Origin: Thalassotalea_H castellviae | GTDB lineage: Bacteria; Pseudomonadota; Gammaproteobacteria; Enterobacterales; Alteromonadaceae | Assembly (NCBI RefSeq): GCF_031846185.1 | Contig: NZ_JAVRIF010000001.1 | Coordinates: 186,001-250,000 of the forward strand | Direction of reading: 5' to 3' | Length of the DNA stretch: 64,000 nucleotides | Part shown: piece after piece, positions 18,922 to 28,134 of the stretch | Layout: every line of letters begins with the position of its first letter | How positions within the stretch are numbered: the first letter of the stretch is position 1 | Made by a program: the position numbers and the translations under genes | Notes under the pieces: model-generated | The model's input: the letters and a program-made list of their open reading frames with translations, nothing else | What the model was told of the DNA's origin: nothing | Databases searched by the model: none

Positions 18922-19317
18922 TCGACAACTGACTACTTATAAAGCAATTACTGTAAATGATTGAATTAAAAAGATAATTTAAATCATATTACCAAACGTA
19001 ATATAGATAGTAAAATTATCACTAAAATAAATATACTGATGTTTTCGTGATAAAAAAAAATGTAAAAAGATATTGCGTTTCGCAAAAATCAAATTGAAAA
19101 GACCATACTAAGTTAGTTGTCACTAACATAGATTTAAACGGGTTTATCTAGAGCAAAATATCGCCTTTTTTAGTGCTTGCAATAAAGCTTAAACCTCATT
19201 ATCTTGTGATCAGTTTTATGTTTACACCCAAGATGTAGTGCATTGCTGAATTTTGCCCATCTTCCGTAAATATCCACCTAAATAATTAAAACAATAAAAT
19301 TAATAAACAGGTTTTTC
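18922..19317. other. nrdA upstream region
   Basis: This 396-bp gene-free region carries the nrdAB promoter area. A pair of NrdR-like boxes lies at 19194-19241. The first 250 bp is AT-rich with nothing I can name. Confidence 0.5.
19194..19241 (+). promoter_or_regulatory. Tandem NrdR-like boxes upstream of nrdA
   Basis: Two 16-mers, 19194-19209 (CCTCATTATCTTGTGA) and 19226-19241 (ACCCAAGATGTAGTGC), each match 12 of 16 positions of the NrdR box ACACWATATMTWGWGT. They start 32 bp apart, the three-turn spacing typical of NrdR operators. They lie about 80-125 bp before nrdA. The matches were made by eye; the spacing is the strongest support. Confidence 0.65.
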
Positions 19318-21588
19318 ATGACTAACAATCTTTTTGTAACCAAGCGTAACGGCGAAAAAGAACCCATCGATTTAGAGAAAATTCACCAAGTTATCGCTTG
19401 GGCTGCTGAAGACTTAGATAATGTATCTGTCTCGCAGGTAGAACTGAAATCTCATATTCAATTTTATGACGGTATTAAAACCGAAGATATTCATGAAACC
19501 ATCATCAAAGCAGCAGCTGATTTAATTTCAGAAGAGACTCCTGACTATCAGTTTTTGTCTGCACGTTTAGCGATATTCCATTTACGGAAAAAAGCTTACG
19601 GTCAATTTGAGCCACCTAAATTATATCCTCATGTGGTGAATCTTGTTGAATCAGGAAAATATGATCAACATTTGCTTGCCGATTATACGCAAGAAGAATT
19701 CGAACAAATGGAAAGCTTTTTAGATCACCGCCGAGATTTAAATTTTAGCTACGCGGCCGTTAAGCAACTAGAAGGTAAATATCTAGTTCAAAACCGCGTA
19801 ACTGGTGAAATTTACGAAAGCGCTCAATTTTTGTATATATTGGTCGCCGCTTGTTTATTTGCAAAATACCCTCAAGAGACGCGTTTAAGCTATATCGAAG
19901 GTTTTTATAACGCAATCTCAACATTTAAAATTTCATTACCAACGCCAATAATGGCTGGGGTAAGAACACCTACCCGCCAGTTTTCTTCATGTGTTTTAAT
20001 TGAGTGTGGTGATAGTTTAGATTCGATTAATGCCGCCTCAAGCTCAATTGTTAAATATGTATCTCAACGTGCTGGTATTGGTATTAATGCGGGAAGAATT
20101 CGCGCATTAGGTAGCTCTATTCGAAATGGTGAAGCGTTTCACACAGGTTGTATCCCTTTTTATAAACACTTTCAAACAGCGGTTAAAAGCTGTTCTCAAG
20201 GCGGTGTACGTGGTGGTGCTGCTACCCTATTTTACCCACTTTGGCATTTAGAAGTTGAAAGTTTACTGGTACTAAAAAATAACCGTGGTGTTGAAGAAAA
20301 CCGTGTTCGTCACTTAGATTACGGCGTTCAGTTTAATAAAGTCATGTATCAACGATTAATCAAAGGTGAATCCATTACGTTATTTAGTCCAAGTGATGTA
20401 CCTGGTTTATATGATGCCTTTTTCGAAGATCAAGATGAATTTGAACGTTTATATTTACAATATGAAGCGGATGACTCTATTCGTAAAAAGTGCATTAAAG
20501 CAATTGAATTATTTACGTTATTTGCTCAAGAGCGTGCAAGTACAGGTCGTATTTATTTACAAAATGTTGATCACTGTAATACTCATAGCCCATTTAATCC
20601 AGAAGTTGCGCCAATTAGACAAAGTAACCTTTGTTTAGAGATTGCCTTACCAACGAAACCATTAAATGACATTAATGATCCCGAAGGTGAAATAGCCCTT
20701 TGTACGTTATCAGCGTTCAATTTAGGTGCGATTGAAAGCTTAGATGAATTAGAAGGTTTAGCCGATTTAGCTGTGCGAGCATTAGATAATTTATTAGATT
20801 ATCAAGATTACCCAATGCCAGCCGCTGAAAATGCAACTTTTGGCCGAAGAACCTTAGGTATAGGTGTGATAAATTACGCTTATTACTTAGCAAAAAATGG
20901 TGTTTTTTACTCAAACGGGAGTGCGAATAACTTAACGCACAGAACATTTGAAGCCATTCAGTTCTATTTATTACAAGCATCAAATAAGTTAGCCATCGAA
21001 CAAGGCGCTTGTCCTAAGTTCAATGAAACTCGTCTGTCGCAAGGTATTTTACCTATCGATACTTATAAAAAAGAAATCGATAATATCACTGGCGAGCCTT
21101 TACATTTAGATTGGGAAGGATTACGAGAAAACATTAAAAAACATGGTGTAAGAAATTCAACAGTTTCCGCTTTGATGCCGTCAGAAACATCATCGCAAAT
21201 ATCAAATGCCACCAACGGTATCGAGCCTCCTCGTGGTTTGATCAGCGTAAAAGCAAGTAAAGATGGTATTTTAAAACAAGTTGTTCCTGAGTATGAAAAG
21301 CTAAAAGATAACTATGAATTATTATGGAATATTCCAAATAATGAAGGTTACTTACAACTTGTTGGTATTATGCAAAAATTTGTTGATCAAACGATTTCTG
21401 CCAACACCAATTACGATCCTTCTAAATTTGAAGGGGGTAAAGTACCGGTCAAACAAATTCTAAAAGACCTACTTACCGCTTATAAACTTGGTGTGAAAAC
21501 GATGTATTATCACAATACCCGAGATGGTGCTGATGATCAGGTTGAAGTTGAAAGTGACGACTGTGCCGGCGGCGCTTGTAAAATATAA
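19318..21588 (+). CDS. nrdA: Class Ia ribonucleoside-diphosphate reductase, alpha subunit
   Basis: The large subunit reduces NDPs to dNDPs. The N-terminal ATP-cone (about 1-95) gives allosteric activity control. The active site SNLCLEI holds the radical-site Cys and Glu. Tyr730-Tyr731 in KTMYYHNTRDGA carry the radical, and the C-terminal CAGGAC (Cys749 and Cys754) shuttles reducing power from thioredoxin. Length 756 aa. An AACAGG ribosome binding site precedes the ATG. nrdB and a ferredoxin follow, with the NrdR-like boxes upstream. Confidence 0.98.
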   Translation: MTNNLFVTKRNGEKEPIDLEKIHQVIAWAAEDLDNVSVSQVELKSHIQFYDGIKTEDIHETIIKAAADLISEETPDYQFLSARLAIFHLRKKAYGQFEPPKLYPHVVNLVESGKYDQHLLADYTQEEFEQMESFLDHRRDLNFSYAAVKQLEGKYLVQNRVTGEIYESAQFLYILVAACLFAKYPQETRLSYIEGFYNAISTFKISLPTPIMAGVRTPTRQFSSCVLIECGDSLDSINAASSSIVKYVSQRAGIGINAGRIRALGSSIRNGEAFHTGCIPFYKHFQTAVKSCSQGGVRGGAATLFYPLWHLEVESLLVLKNNRGVEENRVRHLDYGVQFNKVMYQRLIKGESITLFSPSDVPGLYDAFFEDQDEFERLYLQYEADDSIRKKCIKAIELFTLFAQERASTGRIYLQNVDHCNTHSPFNPEVAPIRQSNLCLEIALPTKPLNDINDPEGEIALCTLSAFNLGAIESLDELEGLADLAVRALDNLLDYQDYPMPAAENATFGRRTLGIGVINYAYYLAKNGVFYSNGSANNLTHRTFEAIQFYLLQASNKLAIEQGACPKFNETRLSQGILPIDTYKKEIDNITGEPLHLDWEGLRENIKKHGVRNSTVSALMPSETSSQISNATNGIEPPRGLISVKASKDGILKQVVPEYEKLKDNYELLWNIPNNEGYLQLVGIMQKFVDQTISANTNYDPSKFEGGKVPVKQILKDLLTAYKLGVKTMYYHNTRDGADDQVEVESDDCAGGACKI

Positions 21589-21598
21589 ATGCTATTTA

Positions 21599-21633
21599 AA
21601 CGCTTAATTATCAATAATTAAGCGTTATTCTTT
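21599..21633 (+). terminator. Hairpin between nrdA and nrdB
   Basis: A 12-bp perfect stem, AACGCTTAATTA with TAATTAAGCGTT and a 4-nt loop, followed by ATTCTTTC. The tail is poor in Ts, so it probably acts as partial terminator or mRNA-end stabiliser that raises nrdA over nrdB. Confidence 0.55.
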
Positions 21634-21719
21634 CAATGAATAAAACACTAAAATAATAACAATTTATCCTTTAGATATGTTGAAACAATGCAAAAGATTA
21701 TTGTTTCTAGGAGCACTAC

Positions 21720-22850
21720 ATGACCTACAGTACATTTAACCAAACTCCCAACAATGCTTTATTAGAGCCGATGTTTTTGGGAAATAGTGTAAATGTCTCG
21801 CGCTACGATCAGCAACGTTATGTTGCTTTTGAAAAGCTGATTGAAAAGCAATTATCATTTTTTTGGCGCCCTGAAGAAATTGATGTATCAAAAGACAGAG
21901 CGGATTGGCAAGGATTAACCAGTTCTGAAAAACATATCTTTATTTCAAATTTAAAGTACCAAACCTTATTAGATAGTATGGCAGCACGCTCTGTTAACGC
22001 CGTTCTATTGCCATTAGTATCCCTACCTGAAGTTGAAACTTGGGTAGAAACATGGGCGTTTAGTGAGACCATTCATTCACGTTCTTATACCCACATATTA
22101 CGTAATTTATTTACCGACCCAAGTGAAGTATTTGACGATATTGTTGTCAATCCAGCTATTTTAAAACGCGCGAGCAGTATCGCTAAATACTTTGATGATG
22201 TGATCATCACAACACAACTTCTGCAATCACAAGGCGAAGGCGTTTATGACGTAAATGGGGAAAGTATTGAAGTAACTCAACGTAAATTAAAAGAACGGTT
22301 GTTTTTGGCGATTTGCTCAGTAAATGCTTTAGAAGCAATCCGCTTTTATGTTAGCTTTGCCTGTTCTTTTGCTTTTGCTGAACGTGAATTACTCGAAGGT
22401 AACGCGAAAATAATTAAATTGATTGCCCGTGATGAAGCTTTGCACTTAACAGGTACTCAGCATATTTTAAATAACTGGATTTCGGGCAAAGACGATCCCG
22501 AAATGAAAGAAATAGCTGAAACTCTAAAAGATGAAGGCTTACAAATTTTTATCGATGTGGTTGATCAAGAAAAAGAATGGGCACAATATCTTTTCAAAGA
22601 TGGCTCTATGATTGGCTTAAACGCTGAAATTTTAAATCAGTACATCGAATATATCAGTAATCAACGATTAGCCGCCATCGGCTTTGACGCTCCTTTTGCA
22701 ATTAAGAGTAATCCATTACCTTGGATGAACGCCTATTTGGTCAGTGATAATGTACAAGTAGCACCACAAGAAACTGAAATTTCAAGCTACCTTGTAGGTC
22801 AAGTTGACTCTTCAGTATCTAGTAACGATTTTGATGATTTTGATCTTTAA
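21720..22850 (+). CDS. nrdB: Class Ia ribonucleoside-diphosphate reductase, beta subunit
   Basis: The small subunit houses the di-iron tyrosyl radical. Ligands appear at Asp85, Glu116 and His119 with the radical Tyr123 in ETIHSRSY, and the second set in ARDEALHLTGTQH. The C-terminus DDFDL matches the tail that docks into NrdA. Length 376 aa. It follows nrdA by 131 bp and precedes the ferredoxin that maintains its cofactor. Confidence 0.98.
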   Translation: MTYSTFNQTPNNALLEPMFLGNSVNVSRYDQQRYVAFEKLIEKQLSFFWRPEEIDVSKDRADWQGLTSSEKHIFISNLKYQTLLDSMAARSVNAVLLPLVSLPEVETWVETWAFSETIHSRSYTHILRNLFTDPSEVFDDIVVNPAILKRASSIAKYFDDVIITTQLLQSQGEGVYDVNGESIEVTQRKLKERLFLAICSVNALEAIRFYVSFACSFAFAERELLEGNAKIIKLIARDEALHLTGTQHILNNWISGKDDPEMKEIAETLKDEGLQIFIDVVDQEKEWAQYLFKDGSMIGLNAEILNQYIEYISNQRLAAIGFDAPFAIKSNPLPWMNAYLVSDNVQVAPQETEISSYLVGQVDSSVSSNDFDDFDL

Positions 22851-22931
22851 AAATGTCCTCTGCTATTTACTTTAGCATTTTGTATTATGTTACCTCTTTC
22901 ATGACAAATTACCTTATGTCGAGAAAGTTTA

Positions 22932-23228
22932 ATGACTGATGCTAAAGTACCTAGCGACGATGCTATGAACAATACGTTTATCATCACGGTGGAAGAACAA
23001 AACATTAACTTTGATCCTAACGACAAGACATTATTAAATAATTTAGAAAAAAATAATGTCGAAGTTCATTATCACTGCCGTGATGGATTTTGCGGTGCAT
23101 GTCGAGTGACCTTAGCCGAGGGAAAGATCCATTACCCTAATGGGGAGCCGCTGGCTTTTGTCGGCGAGAATGAAATATTACCTTGCTGTTGTATCCCCGC
23201 TTCAAACATTCGTTTGATCATCGAATAA
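22932..23228 (+). CDS. 2Fe-2S ferredoxin, NrdB cofactor maintenance (YfaE-like)
   Basis: A 98-aa plant-type [2Fe-2S] ferredoxin. The cluster motif is CRDGFCGACR with the fourth Cys in ILPCCCIP. In E. coli the homologue YfaE, also just after nrdB, reduces the NrdB iron site so the radical can be rebuilt. The ATG at 22932 follows a GAGAAAG ribosome binding site. It ends 35 bp before a convergent signalling gene, with no clear terminator between. Confidence 0.92.
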   Translation: MTDAKVPSDDAMNNTFIITVEEQNINFDPNDKTLLNNLEKNNVEVHYHCRDGFCGACRVTLAEGKIHYPNGEPLAFVGENEILPCCCIPASNIRLIIE

Positions 23229-23263
23229 GCATTAACACCGTCGTTTAGTCAACGCTCAACGTC

Positions 23264-24592
23264 TTATACTTTTTCTGATAAATGCAGCTTTATACCAGAT
23301 GTTACTTTGATTAACTCGTCTTTTAATGGCGCAAAAAGTGTTTGGTATTGCTCAGTTTTATTCTCATTAACGGCAAGATCCAACGCTTTGCACATATCAT
23401 ATAAATTCATGGCCCCTATCGAGCATGACACGCCTTTAATGGTATGAACTAAATGTTTTAATTTTCGTTGGTCTTGCTGTTCAATGGCTTGATGTATATT
23501 AGTATGATCATCGCCATGATCTTGGTAAAACATGACTAAAATATCTTCAAATAAACCTTCATCACCTAAAACATTATTTAAGCCAACTTGATAATTAATT
23601 CCTGCATATTTTTCATCCATATTATTCATCTCTTGATTCGCCTGTCTTTCTACTTCAAATTCCGTTTCACCCATATCAAAACTCCCTTCTATCACGGTTT
23701 GGTTCCTGCCATTTTTTTTCGCTTTATATAATCCATGATCGGCTAATCGCATTAATTCTTCAAAATCTATTAAATGCCCTTCGGCAGATGTAACACCAAC
23801 ACTGACCGTTAACGATAGCTCTCTCTTTTTACCTTCATAGTCAAAATATAGTACATGAGCCTCTAATGATGTTCGACAACGCTCACACGCATTATATACT
23901 TCCTCAATATGCGTATTAGGTAAACAAACAGCAAATTCTTCACCACCAATTCGACCAATAATGTCGTAATCACGAAAGGTATCTTTTAATATTTGAGCAA
24001 AACTGATCAGTGCTTTATCACCAATTTCATGACCATAGTTATCATTCACTTGTTTAAAGTAATCTAAATCAAACATTGCTATTGAGACAATATATTTATC
24101 TCGCTTTGCTTGACTGATCACTTTTTTCACTAAAGTTTGAAAACTACCGCGATTATTCACTTTCGTTAAAAAATCCGTTAAAGCTAAAGATTCAAGTTGA
24201 CGTGTTTTTTCCATTAAGCGTAAAGAATTTCTAATTCTGGCTAACAAAACATTAGGGATATAAGGTTTAGTAACATAATCGTCTGCGCCAAACTCTAACG
24301 AAGCAACGATTTGTTCCTCATCGCCAGAAGCCGAAAGCATGATCACCGGAATTCTCGCTAAATCTAATTGCGCTTTCATGGCTTGCAGGGTAACTAAACC
24401 TGAGATCCCCGGCATATGTAAGTCCAGTAAAACTAAACTAACGTGATTTTCTTGTAAGATTGACAGCGCTTCATCACCAGATTCACAAGTGATCACTTGA
24501 TATCCCGCTTCTAGTAAATCGTGCTCAAGTAACAGTAGACTATCTTTAGCATCATCAACGGCTAATATGGTATATTTTTTAATTTTCTTCAT
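23264..24592 (-). CDS. Response regulator with GGDEF and HPt domains (putative diguanylate cyclase)
   Basis: Three domains in 442 aa. Residues 7-125 are a receiver with phospho-acceptor Asp57 (LLDLHMPG) and Lys109. Residues 135-303 are a GGDEF domain with an intact GGEEF site at 216-220 and an RxxD inhibitory site (Arg207, Asp210) five residues before it. Residues 340-440 form an HPt domain with His383 in LVHTIKG. It should make c-di-GMP under phosphorelay control with product feedback. It is the last gene of a four-gene signalling row. An HPt domain at the end of a receiver-GGDEF protein is uncommon. Confidence 0.9.
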   Translation of the reverse strand: MKKIKKYTILAVDDAKDSLLLLEHDLLEAGYQVITCESGDEALSILQENHVSLVLLDLHMPGISGLVTLQAMKAQLDLARIPVIMLSASGDEEQIVASLEFGADDYVTKPYIPNVLLARIRNSLRLMEKTRQLESLALTDFLTKVNNRGSFQTLVKKVISQAKRDKYIVSIAMFDLDYFKQVNDNYGHEIGDKALISFAQILKDTFRDYDIIGRIGGEEFAVCLPNTHIEEVYNACERCRTSLEAHVLYFDYEGKKRELSLTVSVGVTSAEGHLIDFEELMRLADHGLYKAKKNGRNQTVIEGSFDMGETEFEVERQANQEMNNMDEKYAGINYQVGLNNVLGDEGLFEDILVMFYQDHGDDHTNIHQAIEQQDQRKLKHLVHTIKGVSCSIGAMNLYDMCKALDLAVNENKTEQYQTLFAPLKDELIKVTSGIKLHLSEKV

Positions 24593-24648
24593 TCAAGTCT
24601 CTTAAATTACATTAACCTTGTTCGATTATTTATAACTCTATGATGTCA

Positions 24649-25587
24649 TTAATCATCGATAAAACATTGTAACGCTTTCATTAACAAATCAAATTCTTTT
24701 GATAATGTCTTTATATATAAACTTAGCTGTTGTTTTTCATTACATCGAGGATTATTTTCAATCTTTTGACAAATTTGGCCTAATTTAAATGCACCTAAAT
24801 CTCTAGCGCTACCTTTAAGTTTATGGACATATGATACGATTTCATCAGTTTTACCATCAGCCATGGAATCAATCAATTGACTTAATAACACTGGGGCATC
24901 ATCAATAAATAATACAACAAGTTTTTTAGCTAACTGAATATCATTACGTGCTCTTTTTATAAATTCATCTTGACGCCAAAATTCAGAATAAATGTTACTT
25001 TTTTGAGTGTCCGTCGAACTATCAAGGGTATTGTTTATTGCTGTCACAGTACTTTCAACCCGTGAGAGACTCTCTTCGTTCACCTCTAGCCAATGATATA
25101 TAATTTTTTCTAATCGTTTAATTTTGATAGGTTTACTAACAAAATCGTTCATGCCAAAGGCTAAACATTTTTCTTTATCGCTTTGCTTTACATTTGCAGT
25201 TATCGCGATAATAGGAATTGCTTGATAATGCTGTCCCACTTCTCCTTGACGAATCAATTTCGTAGTTTGAAAACCATCTAATTTAGGTAAGAAGCAATCC
25301 ATCAAGATAAGTTGATAGCGCGCTTGGCTTTCCTTTAAACGTTGGAGTGCAGCTAAGCCATCTTCTACTATATCCGCAGTTAAATAAAGACTGCCTAGAA
25401 CACCTAATATAATCGATTGATTTATTCGATTATCTTCAACAAGCAATATTCTTCTATTGAGTAAGGTATTTTTTTCAAGCGCCACTTTATCGCCCGACGA
25501 TTCATCTATTGATGCACTTTGTTCGGTTTTTACTTTTTCTTTAGCTGTCAGCCTTCCTTTCGAAGATAGCTTTCTAATCGATGTCAT
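24649..25587 (-). CDS. Receiver-HPt protein without kinase domain
   Basis: With the ATG at 25585-25587 the protein has 312 aa; an in-frame TTG at 25656 would add 23 residues, and neither start has a clear ribosome binding site. A receiver domain is in the first half (VEDNRINQ, phospho-acceptor Asp in LILMDCFLPKLDG, Lys in FVSKPIK) and an HPt domain in the second, with its His in HKLKGSARDLGA. The pattern equals the end of a hybrid kinase such as BarA or ArcB, but no histidine kinase is encoded here. It could pass phosphate between its own or neighbouring domains. It lies between the RsbU-like and GGDEF genes. Confidence 0.85.
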   Translation of the reverse strand: MTSIRKLSSKGRLTAKEKVKTEQSASIDESSGDKVALEKNTLLNRRILLVEDNRINQSIILGVLGSLYLTADIVEDGLAALQRLKESQARYQLILMDCFLPKLDGFQTTKLIRQGEVGQHYQAIPIIAITANVKQSDKEKCLAFGMNDFVSKPIKIKRLEKIIYHWLEVNEESLSRVESTVTAINNTLDSSTDTQKSNIYSEFWRQDEFIKRARNDIQLAKKLVVLFIDDAPVLLSQLIDSMADGKTDEIVSYVHKLKGSARDLGAFKLGQICQKIENNPRCNEKQQLSLYIKTLSKEFDLLMKALQCFIDD

Positions 25588-25760
25588 GGTTTCATCAATA
25601 AAAATAAATGACTTGTTGCTTAAATTAACTATGCCTTTTCTTTTTCTTATAAGCAATCTCAGTAGATTAAATATTAGTTATATTATTTAAAACAAACATC
25701 AATGATTTTACACAATAATGAATGGTGAATTGACCTCACGCTTTGGTGTGTTAACCGGGT

Positions 25761-27488
25761 TTACACATGCCAAAGGTAAGTGACTTCCGCAAATGTACCA
25801 TTTTCTTGATATATAAGGCTTTCAGATAATTGCTCAACCAGTTGAATACCTCGACCACTAAGTTGATTGTTTATATCTTTTGACGTCAGAAATTGTGCTC
25901 TGACTTTATCAACATCAAAACCATTACCGCTGTCTTTGATGACAATATTTAATCGACCGCCACTTTGTAAAGGGAAATAAGAAAGCAACAAAGATAAATA
26001 TCCTTCATTTAACGTTTTCAATCGGTGATCTCTTTCTACAAAATACTGGGAAAAACCATCTGGAGAATTTTTTAGTTGTGAGTTTAATTTCAACACACCA
26101 TGATCTAAAGCATTAATATAAAGCTCGGTTAAAATAGTAAAAACATTTTGCCAATGTTGTGCATGCCCTTCCATTGCTTGAATTTGATTCATCGCCATTG
26201 GAATAGGGTTAACTTGTGACAATCGTTCTCCGGTTAATGTTAATTCCCATTGCCAAGCTGCGGTGACTTTAGAGGGAGGTGACACAGACGTTGAAAAAAT
26301 GTCTACTTTACTTTCTTGCTCATTCAAAGCAAACGTCTGTTGCCCGAAATCGCAAGGAATTTCAATTAACGAGATATCATCTTCTTGGGGCATTTCTTGA
26401 CAAAAGTCATTGATAGTGACTAACACTTCATCACAAATATTTGACTGGATAATTCCTTGTTTAGCCGCGTTTTCAAAACGACAAGTACCAAACATTTCAC
26501 CTGTTACATTTCTCGCTTCTATAATGCCATCACTGATAAGTACCAGAGTATCGCTTAAAGAAACTCTAACAATGGTTGATACATGATCATCTAATAACCG
26601 AGGTAAAACCCCCATAGGTGGATGACTAGATGGAATTTGATGCTTAATAACGCCTTGCTCATCAAATAAATAGGTATCCGGTAAGCCGGCATTAAAAATA
26701 CAGGCTGTTTGGTCATGGTTAGAAATAGAAACAAAACTTGCCGCTAAAAATAAATCACGAGGTAATAAATGATATAGTTGCTGATTAATCTGACTAATAA
26801 TCTCTGCTAACGAAAAGCCCTTTTTAGTCATAGAACTAAATGTCTCTGCTAATGGAATAGCACCAATTGAGGCGCGTAAACCATGGCCGGTAAAATCGCC
26901 TAACATTACATGCACATCCCCATTAGGGCTTAATGATGATAAATGAATATCGCCACTGAACAGGTCCGCAGGTTTTTTAATCATGCCTATTTTATCTAAA
27001 CCGAAATTACGTGACTCTAATACGTCAGCCATCAGTTGTTCTGCCAGTTCAGCGTCCTTTTGTTGAATTAACTGTAGCTGTTTAATCTGACCATATAAGT
27101 CATTAATCCGTTGAATTGATTTAATTTTCGCCTTAAATACATCAGGAGAAAATGGCCGTACAAGAATACCGTCACCACCGGCATCAATACTGTCGATAAA
27201 AGCTTGTTCAGTATCTAAACTGGTAATAAAAATTAGGGGACATAAACTATTTTTCTGAGAAAGACTTTTGATCTTTCGGGCGGCCTCATAACCATTCATA
27301 ATAGGCATATTAATGTCCATCAACACGAGATCGGGTTGATAATTAATATACGCAGAAACGCCTCGTGCACCATCGTTCGCAGTGAAGACTTTATACCCTT
27401 CTTCTTGTAATAACTTGCTAAGAATTTCACATTGTACAGGAGAGTCATCAACGACCAAGGCGAGTTTTACTTTAGGCTCAGCCATCAA
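25761..27488 (-). CDS. Receiver, PP2C-type phosphatase and anti-sigma-type kinase fusion (HsbR-like)
   Basis: A 575-aa partner-switching regulator. Residues 8-125 are a receiver (Asp58 in DLVLMDINMP). About 175-390 is a SpoIIE/RsbU-type phosphatase with the metal motifs FSGDIH, MLGDFTGHG and ISDGIIEA. About 425-575 is an RsbW-like HATPase with an N-box (LYINALDHG) and the ATP-lid glycines GNGF and GRGIQLVE. It would both phosphorylate and dephosphorylate the STAS protein encoded 9 bp upstream, with the receiver choosing between them. The same architecture is known for HsbR of Pseudomonas aeruginosa. Confidence 0.92.
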   Translation of the reverse strand: MMAEPKVKLALVVDDSPVQCEILSKLLQEEGYKVFTANDGARGVSAYINYQPDLVLMDINMPIMNGYEAARKIKSLSQKNSLCPLIFITSLDTEQAFIDSIDAGGDGILVRPFSPDVFKAKIKSIQRINDLYGQIKQLQLIQQKDAELAEQLMADVLESRNFGLDKIGMIKKPADLFSGDIHLSSLSPNGDVHVMLGDFTGHGLRASIGAIPLAETFSSMTKKGFSLAEIISQINQQLYHLLPRDLFLAASFVSISNHDQTACIFNAGLPDTYLFDEQGVIKHQIPSSHPPMGVLPRLLDDHVSTIVRVSLSDTLVLISDGIIEARNVTGEMFGTCRFENAAKQGIIQSNICDEVLVTINDFCQEMPQEDDISLIEIPCDFGQQTFALNEQESKVDIFSTSVSPPSKVTAAWQWELTLTGERLSQVNPIPMAMNQIQAMEGHAQHWQNVFTILTELYINALDHGVLKLNSQLKNSPDGFSQYFVERDHRLKTLNEGYLSLLLSYFPLQSGGRLNIVIKDSGNGFDVDKVRAQFLTSKDINNQLSGRGIQLVEQLSESLIYQENGTFAEVTYLWHV

Positions 27489-27497
27489 GAGTAACCT

Positions 27498-27806
27498 TTA
27501 TGGCTCAATATTCATTAAACGATGAAATTGGGCAATTTCTAATATTTTTAAAACCGTTGCATTAGGTTTAAAAATAATAAGCTTCCCTGTTAACGCTTCA
27601 ACATGATCTTTTAGCAATAAAAGCATCCCTAACGCTGAGCTATCCATATAAGTGGTTTTAGATAGATCGACAACAACCTTGCCGCCAACAATATTATATT
27701 CACTATACGCATTTCTAAACTGTTGATGCGAAGAAAAGTCGAAACTATCCTCAATAGTTATAATTAATTGGCGATTATCATTTGAAATTACTTTATTTAT
27801 CGACAT
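27498..27806 (-). CDS. STAS-domain anti-sigma factor antagonist (HsbA-like)
   Basis: A 102-aa single STAS domain. The phospho-acceptor serine lies in TYMDSSALGMLLL (Ser56 or Ser57), the SpoIIAA/RsbV signature. Its likely kinase and phosphatase is the HsbR-like protein encoded directly downstream. AGGGA precedes the ATG. As first gene of the operon it would be the output switch. The anti-sigma or other target is not in this window. Confidence 0.92.
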   Translation of the reverse strand: MSINKVISNDNRQLIITIEDSFDFSSHQQFRNAYSEYNIVGGKVVVDLSKTTYMDSSALGMLLLLKDHVEALTGKLIIFKPNATVLKILEIAQFHRLMNIEP

Positions 27807-28134
27807 TCTTTATCCCTGAATAACAATGTTAAATGCAAAAAACAATCATTAGATTACTTTATCATTTATGACGTTAGCTGAATAATATCTTTCCTCAACA
27901 GGTTTCTTATTAAATAATACCCGAGCAGTATTGTCTATTATTTATCCTAATACGCTAATGAATAAAGCTAATTAATGTTTAACCGAAATTTAACGTTTAT
28001 TCATCTTAACTATTTATGAATAAAGAGCATTTAATGTGTAATTGTTTTGGTATATTGTATAAAATACTTTAATTTGCTTGTGATAACATGGCATAATCGC
28101 CTCCATAAAAATTCTCTAAGTAAAAGGAGCTAAA
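27807..28134. other. Divergent intergenic region before the M24 peptidase
   Basis: A 328-bp AT-rich region between the STAS operon and the M24 peptidase gene. Several TATAAA/CATAAT-like -10 candidates lie near 28060-28095, but none pairs well with a -35. No RNA gene or operator could be supported. Confidence 0.45.
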
